64,000 nucleotides of DNA from Pseudoduganella rivuli (GCF_009674485.1 NZ_WKJJ01000025.1:34932-98931); one strand, 5' to 3'; positions 51,224-60,563 are shown, counted from the stretch's first letter. Numbers and translations are program-made. The notes: generated by a model from the sequence alone, not told the origin.

Positions 51224-51816
51224 TATTTCATCCCGTAGTTTTCTTCGCGGATCACGCGCGGCACGTTTTCGCGCGGATCGATCGTCACAGGCTGGTAGAT
51301 GACGCGTTTCTGTGCTTCGTCGTAGCGCATTTCCACGTAGCCCGACATCGGGAAGTCCTTGCGGAACGGATGCCCCATGAAGCCGTAATCGGTCAGGATG
51401 CGGCGCAGGTCGTTGTGGCCTTCGAAGATGATGCCGAACATGTCGAACGCTTCGCGCTCGAACCAGTTCGACACGCGCCACAGCGAGGTCACGGAGGCCA
51501 GGACCGGCATCTCGTCGTCCGGTGCGAACACGCGCACGCGCACGCGCCAGTTGTGCTTGACCGACAGCAGGTGCGATACGACCGCGAAACGCAGGCCGTC
51601 CCACGCACCTTCGCCGTAAGTGGAATAGTCGACGCCGCACAGGTCGATCAATTGATCGAAGCCGAGTGCGGCGTTATCGCGCAGCGCCTGCATGACGCTG
51701 TAGTAATCGGCGGCTTTCACCACCAGGGTGACTTCGCCCAGCGCCACCGTCACGGTAACGCGTTCGCCCAGCGCGGCGGCCAGGGTGGATTGCAATACTT
51801 CCAGTTGTGTACTCAT
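51223..51816 (-). CDS. nuoC: NADH-quinone oxidoreductase subunit C
   Basis: A 197-residue subunit of the peripheral arm. SVTSLWRVSNWFEREAFDMFGI and the C-terminal GHPFRKDFPMSGYVEMRYDE are typical of the 30-kDa subunit family. It lies 18 bases after nuoB. Confidence 0.96.
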   Translation of the reverse strand: MSTQLEVLQSTLAAALGERVTVTVALGEVTLVVKAADYYSVMQALRDNAALGFDQLIDLCGVDYSTYGEGAWDGLRFAVVSHLLSVKHNWRVRVRVFAPDDEMPVLASVTSLWRVSNWFEREAFDMFGIIFEGHNDLRRILTDYGFMGHPFRKDFPMSGYVEMRYDEAQKRVIYQPVTIDPRENVPRVIREENYGMK

Positions 51817-51834
51817 ATTTTTTAAGCGCCCCGA

Positions 51835-52311
51835 TTAACGTGCGATCGTGTTGGTGCGCTTGATCTTGTTCTGCAGTTGCAGGATGCCGTACAGCAGCGC
51901 TTCCGCGGTCGGCGGGCAACCCGGCACATAGACGTCGACCGGCACGATGCGATCGCAACCGCGCACCACGGAATAGGAATAGTGGTAGTAGCCGCCGCCA
52001 TTGGCGCATGAGCCCATGGAGATCACCCAGCGCGGTTCGGCCATCTGGTCGTAGACTTTGCGCAGCGCCGGCGCCATCTTGTTGCACAAGGTGCCGGCAA
52101 CAATCATGACGTCGGACTGACGCGGCGACGGACGGAACACAACGCCAAAACGGTCCAGGTCATAACGCGCCGCCCCAGCATGGATCATCTCGACTGCGCA
52201 GCATGCAAGACCGAACGTCATCGGGAACATCGACCCGGTGCGCGCCCAATTAATCAGCTTGTCCGCCGTCGTGGTGACGAAACCTTCGTTTAATACGCCT
52301 TCAATAGCCAT
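51835..52311 (-). CDS. nuoB: NADH-quinone oxidoreductase subunit B (cluster N2)
   Basis: A 158-residue subunit holding the terminal 4Fe-4S cluster N2. The tandem cysteines in FGLACCAVEMIH and those in MGSCANGGGYYHYS and YVPGCPPTAEALLYG are all present. It begins three bases after nuoA. Confidence 0.97.
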   Translation of the reverse strand: MAIEGVLNEGFVTTTADKLINWARTGSMFPMTFGLACCAVEMIHAGAARYDLDRFGVVFRPSPRQSDVMIVAGTLCNKMAPALRKVYDQMAEPRWVISMGSCANGGGYYHYSYSVVRGCDRIVPVDVYVPGCPPTAEALLYGILQLQNKIKRTNTIAR

Positions 52312-52314
52312 GGC

Positions 52315-52674
52315 TCACTCCCAATCAAGGGCACCTTTCTTCCAGATATACCAAAAACCGACCACGAATTCAGCGATGAACACCATCATCGTGATGAAAC
52401 CCTGCCAGCCCAGTTCGCGCATCGAGACGCCCCATGGGAAGAAGAATGCCGTTTCCAGGTCGAACAGAATAAACAGGATCGCGACGAGGTAGTAACGCAC
52501 GTCGAATTTCATGCGCGCATCTTCGAACGCTTCGAAGCCGCACTCGTAGGGAGACAGTTTTGCCGCATCAGGCTTGTGGGGGCCGAGCAGACGGCCCAGG
52601 ACTTGCGGAACGACGCCGACACCAATGCCGACGAGAAGGAACAGGAGGACGGGGAAATAATTTTCGAGGTTCAC
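52315..52674 (-). CDS. nuoA: NADH-quinone oxidoreductase subunit A
   Basis: A 119-residue three-helix membrane subunit; YECGFEAFEDARMKFDVRYY carries the conserved Cys loop. It begins with GTG and has no obvious ribosome-binding site. It is the first gene of the nuo operon; the promoter should lie in 52675-52890, but I cannot pick a convincing one. Confidence 0.96.
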   Translation of the reverse strand: MNLENYFPVLLFLLVGIGVGVVPQVLGRLLGPHKPDAAKLSPYECGFEAFEDARMKFDVRYYLVAILFILFDLETAFFFPWGVSMRELGWQGFITMMVFIAEFVVGFWYIWKKGALDWE

Positions 52675-52890
52675 GGTGGTTGAGCTTAATGTTGAACGTT
52701 CGGTTGAGATGACACCGCGGCAGCAACCGCGGCGCGAGCGCCTGCTCCTTACGGAACACAGCGTCGAAGCGACTTTTCACCGTGCAGCGCACTGGCTTCT
52801 TTGCCACGCCTAACTGCGTTCAATTTGAAACAAGCTCTTGCCGCCCGCACCTTCCCAGCGTTAGGCAAGGCACGGGCTAAACATCCTCGT

Positions 52891-52946
52891 AAAAAAACCA
52901 GCGGTTGGTCAGGGTGCATAACCCAGGCCTCCTTGCTGGCTTTTTC
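52891..52946 (-). terminator. Terminator between tRNA-Leu and nuoA
   Basis: On the minus strand, AAAAAGCCAGC pairs with GCTGGTTTTTTT, with a smaller GGGT/ACCC hairpin inside, and the structure ends in seven T. It lies just after the tRNA and should separate its transcript from nuo. Confidence 0.6.
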
Positions 52947-52952
52947 TAATTA

Positions 52953-53037
52953 TGGTGCCGACGACGAGACTCGAACTCGTACAGCTTGCGCCACTACCCC
53001 CTCAAGATAGCGTGTCTACCAATTTCACCACGTCGGC
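52953..53037 (-). tRNA. tRNA-Leu (anticodon GAG)
   Basis: An 85-base class II tRNA. The acceptor stem pairs GCCGACG with CGTCGGC, and CCA is encoded. The D-loop reads TGGTGAAATTGGTAGACACG, the anticodon loop is TTGAGGG giving GAG, the variable arm is long, and the T-arm contains GTTCGAGTC. It decodes CUC/CUU leucine codons. Confidence 0.97.
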
Positions 53038-53049
53038 ATTAAGGCCGCT

Positions 53050-53078
53050 ATTCTACTCGGTTTCAACGCCTTTGTTAA
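53050..53078 (-). promoter_or_regulatory. Promoter of tRNA-Leu
   Basis: On the minus strand TTAACA (53073-53078) and TAGAAT (53050-53055) are 17 bases apart. Transcription would begin about six bases before the mature tRNA 5' end. Confidence 0.6.
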
Positions 53079-53122
53079 TGCGTATTGCGCTTAAACAAGA
53101 AGAAAAACGAACAAACTTGACT

Positions 53123-53144
53123 AAAATCCTAGAGTACTCGGATT
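53123..53144 (-). terminator. Weak hairpin at the secG stop
   Basis: AATCC and GGATT pair around the palindrome GAGTACTC, followed by TTTT on the minus strand. It overlaps the secG stop codon and may lower read-through into the tRNA. Confidence 0.35.
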
Positions 53145-53601
53145 ACTTCTGCTGGGCTGGCGCCGATGCCGGCGCGACAGGCGCCGAAGCAGCCGGCGCG
53201 GTCGCGGCGGCAGGCACGCCCGCAGCAGCCGGAACGCCATCAGCAGGTGCGGCAGGCGCCGCCGGTGCCGCACCAGGAATCGCGTCCGCACCCTTGGCCG
53301 GAGCCGGTGCGGCTGGTGCGGCCTTGTAGTTCTCCAACACACCGCCGCCCGTACTGCTGGCGCGGTGCGTTGCCATCGATGCCAGCGCCAGGGTCGCGCC
53401 GAAGAAGATCGCGGCGGCGATCGCCGTGGATTTCGACATGAAGTTCGACGAACCGCTGGCGCCAAACAGGCTGCCCGACGCGCCGGAACCGAAAGCCGCG
53501 CCCATGTCGGCGCCCTTGCCATGCTGCAGCAGCACCAGGCCGATGATGGCCAGCGCCGACAGGACTTGCACGATGATGATTACGTTGTAAAAAGCGTTCA
53601 T
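53143..53601 (-). CDS. secG: Preprotein translocase subunit SecG
   Basis: A 152-residue inner-membrane protein that assists SecYEG export. Helix 1 (about 5-25) carries VQVLSALAIIGLVLLQHGKG and helix 2 (about 58-76) follows the GASGSLFGASGSSNFMSKST loop. The last ~60 residues are an Ala/Pro-rich low-complexity tail, longer than in E. coli SecG (110 residues). It lies 35 bases after tpiA, the usual pairing. Confidence 0.95.
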   Translation of the reverse strand: MNAFYNVIIIVQVLSALAIIGLVLLQHGKGADMGAAFGSGASGSLFGASGSSNFMSKSTAIAAAIFFGATLALASMATHRASSTGGGVLENYKAAPAAPAPAKGADAIPGAAPAAPAAPADGVPAAAGVPAAATAPAASAPVAPASAPAQQK

Positions 53602-53636
53602 GTGTTTCTATTCCAGTTTTTTAAATGTTCGGCGGC

Positions 53637-54395
53637 TTAATCAGCCGCGTAAATAATGCCGAGGAAGTCGGCCGCCTTCAGGGCTGCACCACCAATCAGG
53701 CCGCCGTCGATATCCGGCTGCGCCATCAATTCCCTGGCGTTGTCCGGCTTCATGCTGCCGCCATACAGGATCTGCATGCCCTGCGCGACTTCCGCACTGC
53801 GGGTCGCCAGTTGCTTGCGCAATTCCGCGTGCACTTCCTGCGCCATGGCGGGCGTTGCCGTCTTGCCGGTACCGATCGCCCATACCGGCTCGTAAGCCAG
53901 CACGATTTTCGACAGCAGCGCGGTTTCCAGCACATCCATCACCGCTTGCAACTGCGCACACACGACGACGCTGGTCTGGCCGGCCTCGCGCTGTTCCAGC
54001 GTTTCGCCCACACACACCACCGGGGTCAGGCCGGCCGTGACGGCGGCCAGCGCTTTTTGCGCCACCAGTTCATTGGACTCGCCGTGATACGCGCGGCGCT
54101 CCGAGTGGCCAACGATGGCGTAGCGGCAGCCGAAGTCATTCAGCATCGATGCCGCGACTTCGCCCGTGTAGGCGCCGGCCGCATAGGCCGACACGTCTTG
54201 CGAACCCCATGCCACCGGCGTAGCGGCCAGCATCTGCTGACACTGCGCCAGGTACGGAGCCGGGGCACAAACCGCGACATCCGCTTTTTGGGCTGACTGG
54301 GCACCCAGGCCGGCGATAATGCCGGACAACAGCGTGTTGATGCTGTCGCGGCTGCCATTCATCTTCCAATTGCCGATTACAAGTTTGCGTCGCAT
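53637..54395 (-). CDS. tpiA: Triose-phosphate isomerase
   Basis: A 252-residue glycolytic enzyme interconverting dihydroxyacetone phosphate and glyceraldehyde 3-phosphate. Catalytic Lys is in GNWKMNG (about 11), His in AIVGHSERR (about 95) and Glu in LAYEPVWAIGTG (about 168). It is upstream of secG on the same strand, and the quinone oxidoreductase gene lies 121 bases before it. Confidence 0.97.
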   Translation of the reverse strand: MRRKLVIGNWKMNGSRDSINTLLSGIIAGLGAQSAQKADVAVCAPAPYLAQCQQMLAATPVAWGSQDVSAYAAGAYTGEVAASMLNDFGCRYAIVGHSERRAYHGESNELVAQKALAAVTAGLTPVVCVGETLEQREAGQTSVVVCAQLQAVMDVLETALLSKIVLAYEPVWAIGTGKTATPAMAQEVHAELRKQLATRSAEVAQGMQILYGGSMKPDNARELMAQPDIDGGLIGGAALKAADFLGIIYAAD

Positions 54396-54516
54396 AGTAG
54401 CCTAAAATTCAATAACCCGTTATTTTAACGCGAGGCGTTAATCGGGGTCAAAGAATACCGTTGATCTATTAACTTGCCTGCAACATCAGCCCGTGTCATG
54501 CCGGGATGACGTGACC

Positions 54517-55497
54517 TCACTGGACTGCCAACATGATCTTGCCGATGTGGGCACTGCTTTCCATCAGTGCATGGGCCTGCGCCGCCTGCTCCAGCGGGAA
54601 CGTCTTGAAAATCACCGGCTTGATCGCGCCCTGTTGCAACAGCGGCCAGACCCGGGCCTGTAATTGCGCGGCGATGCGTCCCTTGAATTCCACCGAACGC
54701 GGACGCAAGGTGGATCCGGTCACCGTGAGGCGGCGGCGCAGCACCTGCCCCATGTCCAGCGTGCCCTTGGCGCCGCCCAGCAGCGCAATGATGGCGATGC
54801 GGCCATCATCGGCCAGGCAAGCGATTTCACGCGGCAAATAATCGCCACCCACCATGTCGAGAATGACATCGACACCGCGCCCGCCGGTCGCTTCCTTGAC
54901 GACGGCCGCAAAATCCTCGGTTTTATAGTTGATGCCGCGCTCCGCCCCGAGGCGCTCGCACGCACGCGCCTTGTCGTCGTTGCCGGCGGTGGCAAACACG
55001 CGATGCCCCAGCGCCCGGGCCAACTGGATGGCCGTGACACCGATGCCCGATGTGCCGCCCTGCACCAGCAAGGTCTCGCCATCGGCCAGTCCGGCGCGGT
55101 CGAACACGTTGCTCCACACGGTAAAGAACGTCTCCGGCAACGAGGCCGCCTCCAGCACGCTCAATCCTTCCGGCACGGGCAGCACCTGCCGCACGGGCGC
55201 CGTACAGTATTCGGCATAGCCGCCGCCCTGCGTCAGCGCGCACACCAGGTCGCCCTGCCTGAACGGCGTCCCCGACAGATCCCCGCCGGCGATTTCGCCA
55301 GCCACTTCCAGGCCCGGGATGTCGGACGCGCCGGGCGGCGGCGCATAGCTGCCCATGCGCTGGAATACGTCGGGACGGTTGATGCCGGCCGCGCGGACAC
55401 GAATCAACACCTCCCCGGGACCGCACACCGGCACCGGCCTGTGGCACAACTGCAGCACGTCCGCTCCGCCCGGCTGGGTGATTTCTATTGCACGCAT
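54517..55497 (-). CDS. NAD(P)H:quinone oxidoreductase, zinc-independent (PIG3/QOR type)
   Basis: A 326-residue medium-chain dehydrogenase/reductase. The N-terminal GroES-like domain and the Rossmann loop VQGGTSGIGVTAIQLA (about 145-160) are clear, and the catalytic zinc ligands are absent, as in the TP53I3 (PIG3) subfamily. It should reduce quinones with NADPH. The ATG at 55497 is supported by GGGAGGAG; the frame runs 20 codons further upstream without support. It is divergent from the UbiA-type gene. Confidence 0.92.
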   Translation of the reverse strand: MRAIEITQPGGADVLQLCHRPVPVCGPGEVLIRVRAAGINRPDVFQRMGSYAPPPGASDIPGLEVAGEIAGGDLSGTPFRQGDLVCALTQGGGYAEYCTAPVRQVLPVPEGLSVLEAASLPETFFTVWSNVFDRAGLADGETLLVQGGTSGIGVTAIQLARALGHRVFATAGNDDKARACERLGAERGINYKTEDFAAVVKEATGGRGVDVILDMVGGDYLPREIACLADDGRIAIIALLGGAKGTLDMGQVLRRRLTVTGSTLRPRSVEFKGRIAAQLQARVWPLLQQGAIKPVIFKTFPLEQAAQAHALMESSAHIGKIMLAVQ

Positions 55498-55645
55498 CGC
55501 TCCTCCCAAAGTCTGGTGCGCCATTATAGCCACGCGCATGGCCATGTTGCCGATCAAGGAAAGGATTGACGCAAAGCGAGGAAAGATGGAAACTTTACAA
55601 CCTTTTCCATTTTTATAAATTTAGCTTTCTTTTAAGCCCCCGTTG

Positions 55646-56524
55646 ATGCGTTCCTCCGCCCCGTCCCTGCGCGCCAGCGCCGCCATGAATTTCGTTTTCC
55701 ACAACCGCATACACGTGATCGCCATGGGTGTCGTGATCGTGGCTTTCTGGAACCAATATCTGCAACTGCCGCTGGACACGATGGCTTACCTGACCATTCT
55801 GGGCTCGGTACTGTTCGCCTACCTGATCAACATGTACTTCGACGAGCACGAAGATACAGCGAATGCGGAAATCACGCCCGGCCGGGTGGTGCCGCGCAGC
55901 AGGAATGCGCGCGCCATGTCGCTGTCCGTGTTTACGCTGACCTGGGCGGCGGCGGCCAGCCACGACCTGGGCTACGGCATGCTGATCGTCGTAGTGATGC
56001 TGACCTCGGGCGCCTACAGCGCGCCGCTGCGCATCGGGGGGAAAACCGTCCGCATCAAGACCCTGCCCTACGTCAAAAACCTGTATGCGGCGCTGCACTG
56101 GTCGGTGGTGCTGATCGGCCTGGCGCTGGCCTATACCGGCACCGCCCCCACAGCGCTGACGCTGCTGATCGTGGGCATCTGTTTCGGCATGAATTACTTT
56201 GTCGAACTGCTGTGGGATGTGCGCGACCTGAACGGCGACCGCCAGACCCGCGTGATGACCATCCCCAACATGCTCGGGCTGACGGCGTCCAGGTGGCTGC
56301 TGCATGCGACCCACCTGGCGGTCTGCGCGCTGGTCATCGGCGGCATGCAGTACGGCCTGCTGCCGCGTGGCTTCATGCTGATCTACGTCCACCTGGCGGC
56401 CATGCTGGCCTTCACCGAGTACTACTTCCGCCTGCAGGACAAGCGGCTGGCTTCCCATCTGTACGTGCTGTACGTATGCGGCGCGCTGACCTGCATTTCG
56501 CTGCTCGACGCGCAATTGCGCTGA
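55646..56524 (+). CDS. UbiA-family prenyltransferase
   Basis: A 292-residue membrane protein with about eight to nine helices. Both Asp-rich motifs needed for Mg2+ and prenyl diphosphate binding are intact: N62-xxx-D66-xxx-D70 (INMYFDEHED), and WDVRDLNGDRQTRV near residue 190. It should attach a prenyl or similar chain to an aromatic or lipid acceptor, but it is not UbiA, CyoE or MenA by sequence feel. A TTG lies just before the ATG used here; no strong ribosome-binding site is seen. It heads a five-gene run with ABC, LolA-like and barrel genes (spacing 23 bases, then overlaps). Confidence 0.85.
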   Translation: MRSSAPSLRASAAMNFVFHNRIHVIAMGVVIVAFWNQYLQLPLDTMAYLTILGSVLFAYLINMYFDEHEDTANAEITPGRVVPRSRNARAMSLSVFTLTWAAAASHDLGYGMLIVVVMLTSGAYSAPLRIGGKTVRIKTLPYVKNLYAALHWSVVLIGLALAYTGTAPTALTLLIVGICFGMNYFVELLWDVRDLNGDRQTRVMTIPNMLGLTASRWLLHATHLAVCALVIGGMQYGLLPRGFMLIYVHLAAMLAFTEYYFRLQDKRLASHLYVLYVCGALTCISLLDAQLR

Positions 56525-56547
56525 ATCCTCACTGTCGTCCATCCCTG

Positions 56548-57288
56548 ATGAATTCCCACCTGACCATTAGCGGGGGCGCCACGCCGCCCCCGCGCGCGCC
56601 CCTGTACGACCTGCAGGCCATCAGCCGAACCTTTCCGTTCGGCCGTACCGACGTGCAAGCGTTGCGCGACGTGTCGCTGGCCATCCGCCACGGCGAGTAC
56701 CTCGCCCTGTGCGGCGCTTCCGGCAGCGGCAAGTCCACGCTGTTAAACCTGCTGGGCCTGATTGATTTTCCCACCAGCGGCACGCTGCGGCTGGAAGGCG
56801 ACGATGTCGCCGCGCTGGACGAAGTCCGCCGCGCCGAGTGCCGCAGCCGCAAGATTGGCTTCATCTTCCAGAACTTCAACCTGGTGCCGGTCCTGTCGGC
56901 GCTGGAAAACGTGATGCTGCCGCTGCATATCCAGGGCCAGTCCGCAGCCCAGGCGTCCGCCCGCGCGCGCCATTGGCTGGAACAGGTCGGGCTGGAAGGG
57001 CAATTGCATTTCCGGCCCGACCGGCTCAGTGGCGGCCAGCGCCAGCGCGTGGCGATCGCCCGCGCGCTGATCACCGAACCGCGCGTGCTGCTGGCCGACG
57101 AGCCGACTGCCAATCTGGATTCCCGCACCGGCGACGGAGTCATGGAATTGCTGGCTTCGCTAAACCGCAGCACCGGCGCCACGTGCATCATTGCCACCCA
57201 CGATCCGCGCCTGATGGAGCGCATGCCCCGCCTGGTGCGCCTGACCGACGGCCGCATCGTCGACGACTGCGCAAGGGAGGCCGCATGA
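56548..57288 (+). CDS. ABC transporter ATP-binding protein (LolD/MacB type)
   Basis: A 246-residue ATPase. Walker A is GASGSGKST (56-64), the Q-loop is in FIFQNFNLVPVLSALEN, the signature is LSGGQRQR (160-167), Walker B is VLLADEPTANLD and the H-loop is ATHDPRL. The N-terminal ~20 residues are an extra Pro-rich stretch. It powers the permease encoded next, which overlaps by four bases (ATGA). Confidence 0.94.
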   Translation: MNSHLTISGGATPPPRAPLYDLQAISRTFPFGRTDVQALRDVSLAIRHGEYLALCGASGSGKSTLLNLLGLIDFPTSGTLRLEGDDVAALDEVRRAECRSRKIGFIFQNFNLVPVLSALENVMLPLHIQGQSAAQASARARHWLEQVGLEGQLHFRPDRLSGGQRQRVAIARALITEPRVLLADEPTANLDSRTGDGVMELLASLNRSTGATCIIATHDPRLMERMPRLVRLTDGRIVDDCAREAA

Positions 57289-58583
57289 ACTGGATCCTGG
57301 CATGGCGCAACTTGTGGCGCAACTGGCGCCGCAGCATCGTGATGGTCGCCAGCATCGCGGTCGGTTTCATGGCGCTGGGTTTGTTTGCCGGCTATACCAA
57401 AAGCATCTATGTCGGCCTGGGCAACGTGGCCGTGCACGGCGAACTGACCGGCCACCTGATGATCAACAAGCGCGGCTGGCTGACGCAGGGGCGCCTGGAG
57501 CCGGCCCGCTACATGCTGACCCCCGATGACCTCGCCCGGGCCGAGCGCATCATCCGCACCGAATTGCCGCAGGCTTACCTGGTTCCTCGCATGGGTTCGT
57601 TTGGGCTGCTGTCCAATGGAAAGAGCAGCACGATCTTCGTCGGCGAAGGCGTGGACCCGGATGACTTGCAGGTGCTGCAGGGGCCGTTCAACGGCGGAGC
57701 CCGCCCGCTGCCGTCGGGCCAGGGCGCCGTGACCATCCTGGCCGAGGGGCTGGGCCAGATCCTGAACCTGAAGCGTGGCGACTACGGCACCATGCTGGTC
57801 AGCACGCTGCACGGCCAGGTCAACGCGATGGATGTCGACGTGCACGACACGCTCAACAGCGGCAATGTCGCCACCAACGACAAGCTGTTGCTGCTGCCGC
57901 TGTCTGGCACCCGCACGCTGCTGGACGCGCCGGGCATGGCCGACCGCCTGACCGTGCTGTTCACCAAGGAACTGGTGCAGGACAATTCGCCGTTGCAATC
58001 GAGCACACGCATGCAGCGCATTTATGTCAAGGAAAATCCCGGCGAAGCCGCCACCGCCGGCATGCGCGACCGGTTGACGGCGGCATTCCGCGCCAACGGC
58101 CTGGACCTGGAAGTGCGCACCTGGCAGGAAGTGTCCGCCTTCTACCGCCAAATCAAGGGCATTTACGACATCACCTACGTATTGATGCTGGCCGTGGTGC
58201 TGGCGGTGGTGATCCTCAGCGTCGCCAACTCCATGAGCATGGCGGTGATTGAGCGCACGCGCGAGATCGGCACCTTGCGCGCGCTGGGCATGACGCCGGC
58301 AGCGGTGGTGAAGTTGTTCATGAAAGAGTCGGCCATCATGGTCGTGCTCGGCATTGGCTCGGGCCTCGCCTTGATGCTGGCGGCCCGCTACGGCGTCAAC
58401 CTGGCCGACATCCGCTATGTGCCGCCGGCGAATACCCTGGCGATTCCCCTGCATGTCGGCCTCGACGTGCTCAACACCGTGCTGGTGGCGATCTTTCTGT
58501 GCCTGCTGTCGTCATTGGCCACCTGGCTGCCGGCGCTGCGCGCGGCACGCCAGCCCATTCCCAATTCCTTAGGCCATGTTTGA
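57285..58583 (+). CDS. FtsX/MacB-type ABC permease (LolC/E-like)
   Basis: A 432-residue permease with one helix at the N-terminus (about 16-38), a periplasmic MacB_PCD-like domain of ~230 residues, and three C-terminal helices. The coupling segment IERTREIGTLRALGMTPAAVVKLF is clear. The form is that of LolC/LolE and MacB, so it may extract or move a lipid or lipoprotein from the inner membrane. The downstream LolA-like and barrel genes support this. Its end overlaps the next gene by eight bases. Confidence 0.9.
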   Translation: MNWILAWRNLWRNWRRSIVMVASIAVGFMALGLFAGYTKSIYVGLGNVAVHGELTGHLMINKRGWLTQGRLEPARYMLTPDDLARAERIIRTELPQAYLVPRMGSFGLLSNGKSSTIFVGEGVDPDDLQVLQGPFNGGARPLPSGQGAVTILAEGLGQILNLKRGDYGTMLVSTLHGQVNAMDVDVHDTLNSGNVATNDKLLLLPLSGTRTLLDAPGMADRLTVLFTKELVQDNSPLQSSTRMQRIYVKENPGEAATAGMRDRLTAAFRANGLDLEVRTWQEVSAFYRQIKGIYDITYVLMLAVVLAVVILSVANSMSMAVIERTREIGTLRALGMTPAAVVKLFMKESAIMVVLGIGSGLALMLAARYGVNLADIRYVPPANTLAIPLHVGLDVLNTVLVAIFLCLLSSLATWLPALRAARQPIPNSLGHV

Positions 58584-59316
58584 ATTCCTTCCGCGCCATA
58601 CGGGCGCCCTGCTTCTCTCGACCCTGCTGTCAGCGCCCGCGGCGCTGGCTGCCGACGCCCAGCAATTGCTGCAGGCATCTGACGCCGCGCGCGGCGCCAG
58701 TGCAAGCGGACTGGGCTGGGATGTGGAATTGATCAACGTGGGCAAAGGCCCCGACGACCATTACCAGATGCGCGTGCGCACCATCGCCAGCGCCAGCACA
58801 GTGGAAATCCTGGAGCCGGTCAGCAGCAAGGGCGCCAAAATGCTACAGGTGAACAACAACCTGTGGCTGGGCAAACCCGGCTTGCGCAAGGCCGTGCCGA
58901 TTTCGCCGCGCCAGCGCCTGTCCGGCCTGATCGCCATCGGCGACGTCGCCGCCACCAACTATGCGCGCGACTACAACGCCACGCTGCTGCGGCGCGAGAA
59001 GATCGACGGCGAAGAATGCGAGGTGCTCGACCTGGTGGCGAAGGGACGCAATACGACATATGACCATATCGTCTACTGGATCTCGGCCAGCCGGCACGTC
59101 GGACTGCGCGCCGAGTTCTATTCGTTGTCAGGCAAGCTGATGAAGTCTGCCACCTTCGAGTATGGCAACGCGGTTACCGGAAAGAGTGGCCGTTTGCCGT
59201 TCGTCAGCAACATGACGGTGGTCGATGCGGTGTCCGTTGAGGAAAGCCGGATGCGCTTCACCAACGTCAAGCCGATGGCGCTGTCGGGCAGCGACTTCAA
59301 CGTCGACGCGCTGTGA
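58576..59316 (+). CDS. LolA-like periplasmic protein (outer-membrane lipoprotein-sorting family)
   Basis: A 246-residue protein with a signal peptide (cleavage after ALA at about 25). The rest fits the PF17131-type "outer membrane lipoprotein-sorting protein" family: YQMRVRT, then a long half-barrel with ISPRQRLSGLIAIGDVAATNYARDY region motifs. These proteins have a hydrophobic cavity for acyl chains. It likely carries the substrate released by the ABC transporter across the periplasm to the barrel protein encoded next (inference). Its stop overlaps the next start (GTGA). Confidence 0.85.
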   Translation: MFEFLPRHTGALLLSTLLSAPAALAADAQQLLQASDAARGASASGLGWDVELINVGKGPDDHYQMRVRTIASASTVEILEPVSSKGAKMLQVNNNLWLGKPGLRKAVPISPRQRLSGLIAIGDVAATNYARDYNATLLRREKIDGEECEVLDLVAKGRNTTYDHIVYWISASRHVGLRAEFYSLSGKLMKSATFEYGNAVTGKSGRLPFVSNMTVVDAVSVEESRMRFTNVKPMALSGSDFNVDAL

Positions 59317-60557
59317 GCGGCGGTAGCGCATCGGCCGCCGCGCTGGCTTGCTGCCTGGTCGCCGCGACGCCGGCCAGGGCGGCCGGGGCCGATGTGGCGA
59401 GCGCGCTGGAGGTCTGGCTGTACGGCGCCCGGTCGGACTTGCGCCAGGACGCCGAACTGAATCCGGGCAATGCGCTGCGCCTGCCCGAGCGGCAATGGCT
59501 GGCCGATGCACGCCTGAACGTCCGCGCGCGCTGGCCTGAATGGCCAGCGCAACCTGAATTGGTGCTGCATCCCAGCTGGGTGGCCACGTGCAGCGCGCCG
59601 TCCGCCGCCGATGCGTGCGGCGCGCCACTGGTCTGGAACCAGGCCTATCTGCGGCTGCGCGCCGGCGCCGCCAGCGTGACTGCCGGACGCGAGCTATTGA
59701 CATGGGGACCGGCGTCCTACCGCTCCCCCAGCCATCCGCTGTATTTCAATTCGGCGCGCAGCAATCCGCTGGCCAACACGCCCGGGGTCGACCTGCTGCG
59801 CGTCAGTCACAGCAGCGAGGCTGGCAGCGTCACGCTGGCCCGCGTCACCTCGTCCCGCACCCTGGCGCACAGCATGGACCTGCCGCGCTCCGACGGCGCC
59901 ACCCTCGCCAGGTTTGAACGCCAGGGCGACAGCCATGTCGCCAGCCTCGTGCTCAGCCGGCGCCCGCGGGAGGCGCTGTTCATCGGCGGGTTCGCGCAAT
60001 GGATACCGGATGATGCGTGGCTGCTGTACGGGGAATGGAACAGCCGGCGCCCGCAATCGGTCTTGCCTGCGGACGCGCCGGCGCCGCAAGCCGGCCGCCG
60101 TGGCCAGACCGTGCTGCTGGGCGCCAGCTATACGCGTGAGAACGGCCAGTCGGTCAGCCTGGAATACCTGTACAGCCAGCATGGCCTTGGCACCGCCGCG
60201 CAGCGCGCCTTCCAGGCCCGCCAAGCGACCGACGCGCTGCGTTCGGCCATGGGCGATCCGGGCGCCGCGCTCCGGCTGGCCCAATCGCTGGCGCTGGCGC
60301 CGCAACCGCTGGGCGCACGCACCGCCTGGCTGGGCTGGCAGAGTAACCCGCAGGAGACCGGCCGCTACTGGCGGCTCGACCTGGCGCACAACCCGCAGGA
60401 CGGCAGCAGCCAGTTGCGCATCTACCGGGAAGAAAACCTTCAGCGCCACCTGTCCATCTTCGGCGGCGCCACCATCAACGGCGGCGCGCGCCGCAGCGAA
60501 TTCGGCGCCCTGTCGCACACGCAACTGAGCGCCGGCGTCAAGTTGTTCCTTTTCTGA
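59313..60557 (+). CDS. Outer-membrane beta-barrel protein
   Basis: A 414-residue protein starting with GTG inside the previous gene's stop. It has a signal peptide (cleavage after RAA at about 24) and many alternating strands such as SVTAGRELLTWGP and GQSVSLEYLYSQHG, and it ends in Phe (KLFLF), the C-terminal signature for barrel insertion. The RELLTWGP pattern recalls DUF1302/porin-like proteins that accompany RND or LolA-like systems. It may receive or display the product moved by the ABC-LolA pair. It ends six bases before the convergent alkB. Confidence 0.8.
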   Translation: MSGGSASAAALACCLVAATPARAAGADVASALEVWLYGARSDLRQDAELNPGNALRLPERQWLADARLNVRARWPEWPAQPELVLHPSWVATCSAPSAADACGAPLVWNQAYLRLRAGAASVTAGRELLTWGPASYRSPSHPLYFNSARSNPLANTPGVDLLRVSHSSEAGSVTLARVTSSRTLAHSMDLPRSDGATLARFERQGDSHVASLVLSRRPREALFIGGFAQWIPDDAWLLYGEWNSRRPQSVLPADAPAPQAGRRGQTVLLGASYTRENGQSVSLEYLYSQHGLGTAAQRAFQARQATDALRSAMGDPGAALRLAQSLALAPQPLGARTAWLGWQSNPQETGRYWRLDLAHNPQDGSSQLRIYREENLQRHLSIFGGATINGGARRSEFGALSHTQLSAGVKLFLF

Positions 60558-60563
60558 TCGCCG

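Noticed and set aside
51224..51640. 139-codon N-terminal extension of NuoD
   Set aside because: It is the Arg-rich shadow of nuoC; the conserved NuoD start overlaps the nuoC stop in the usual way.
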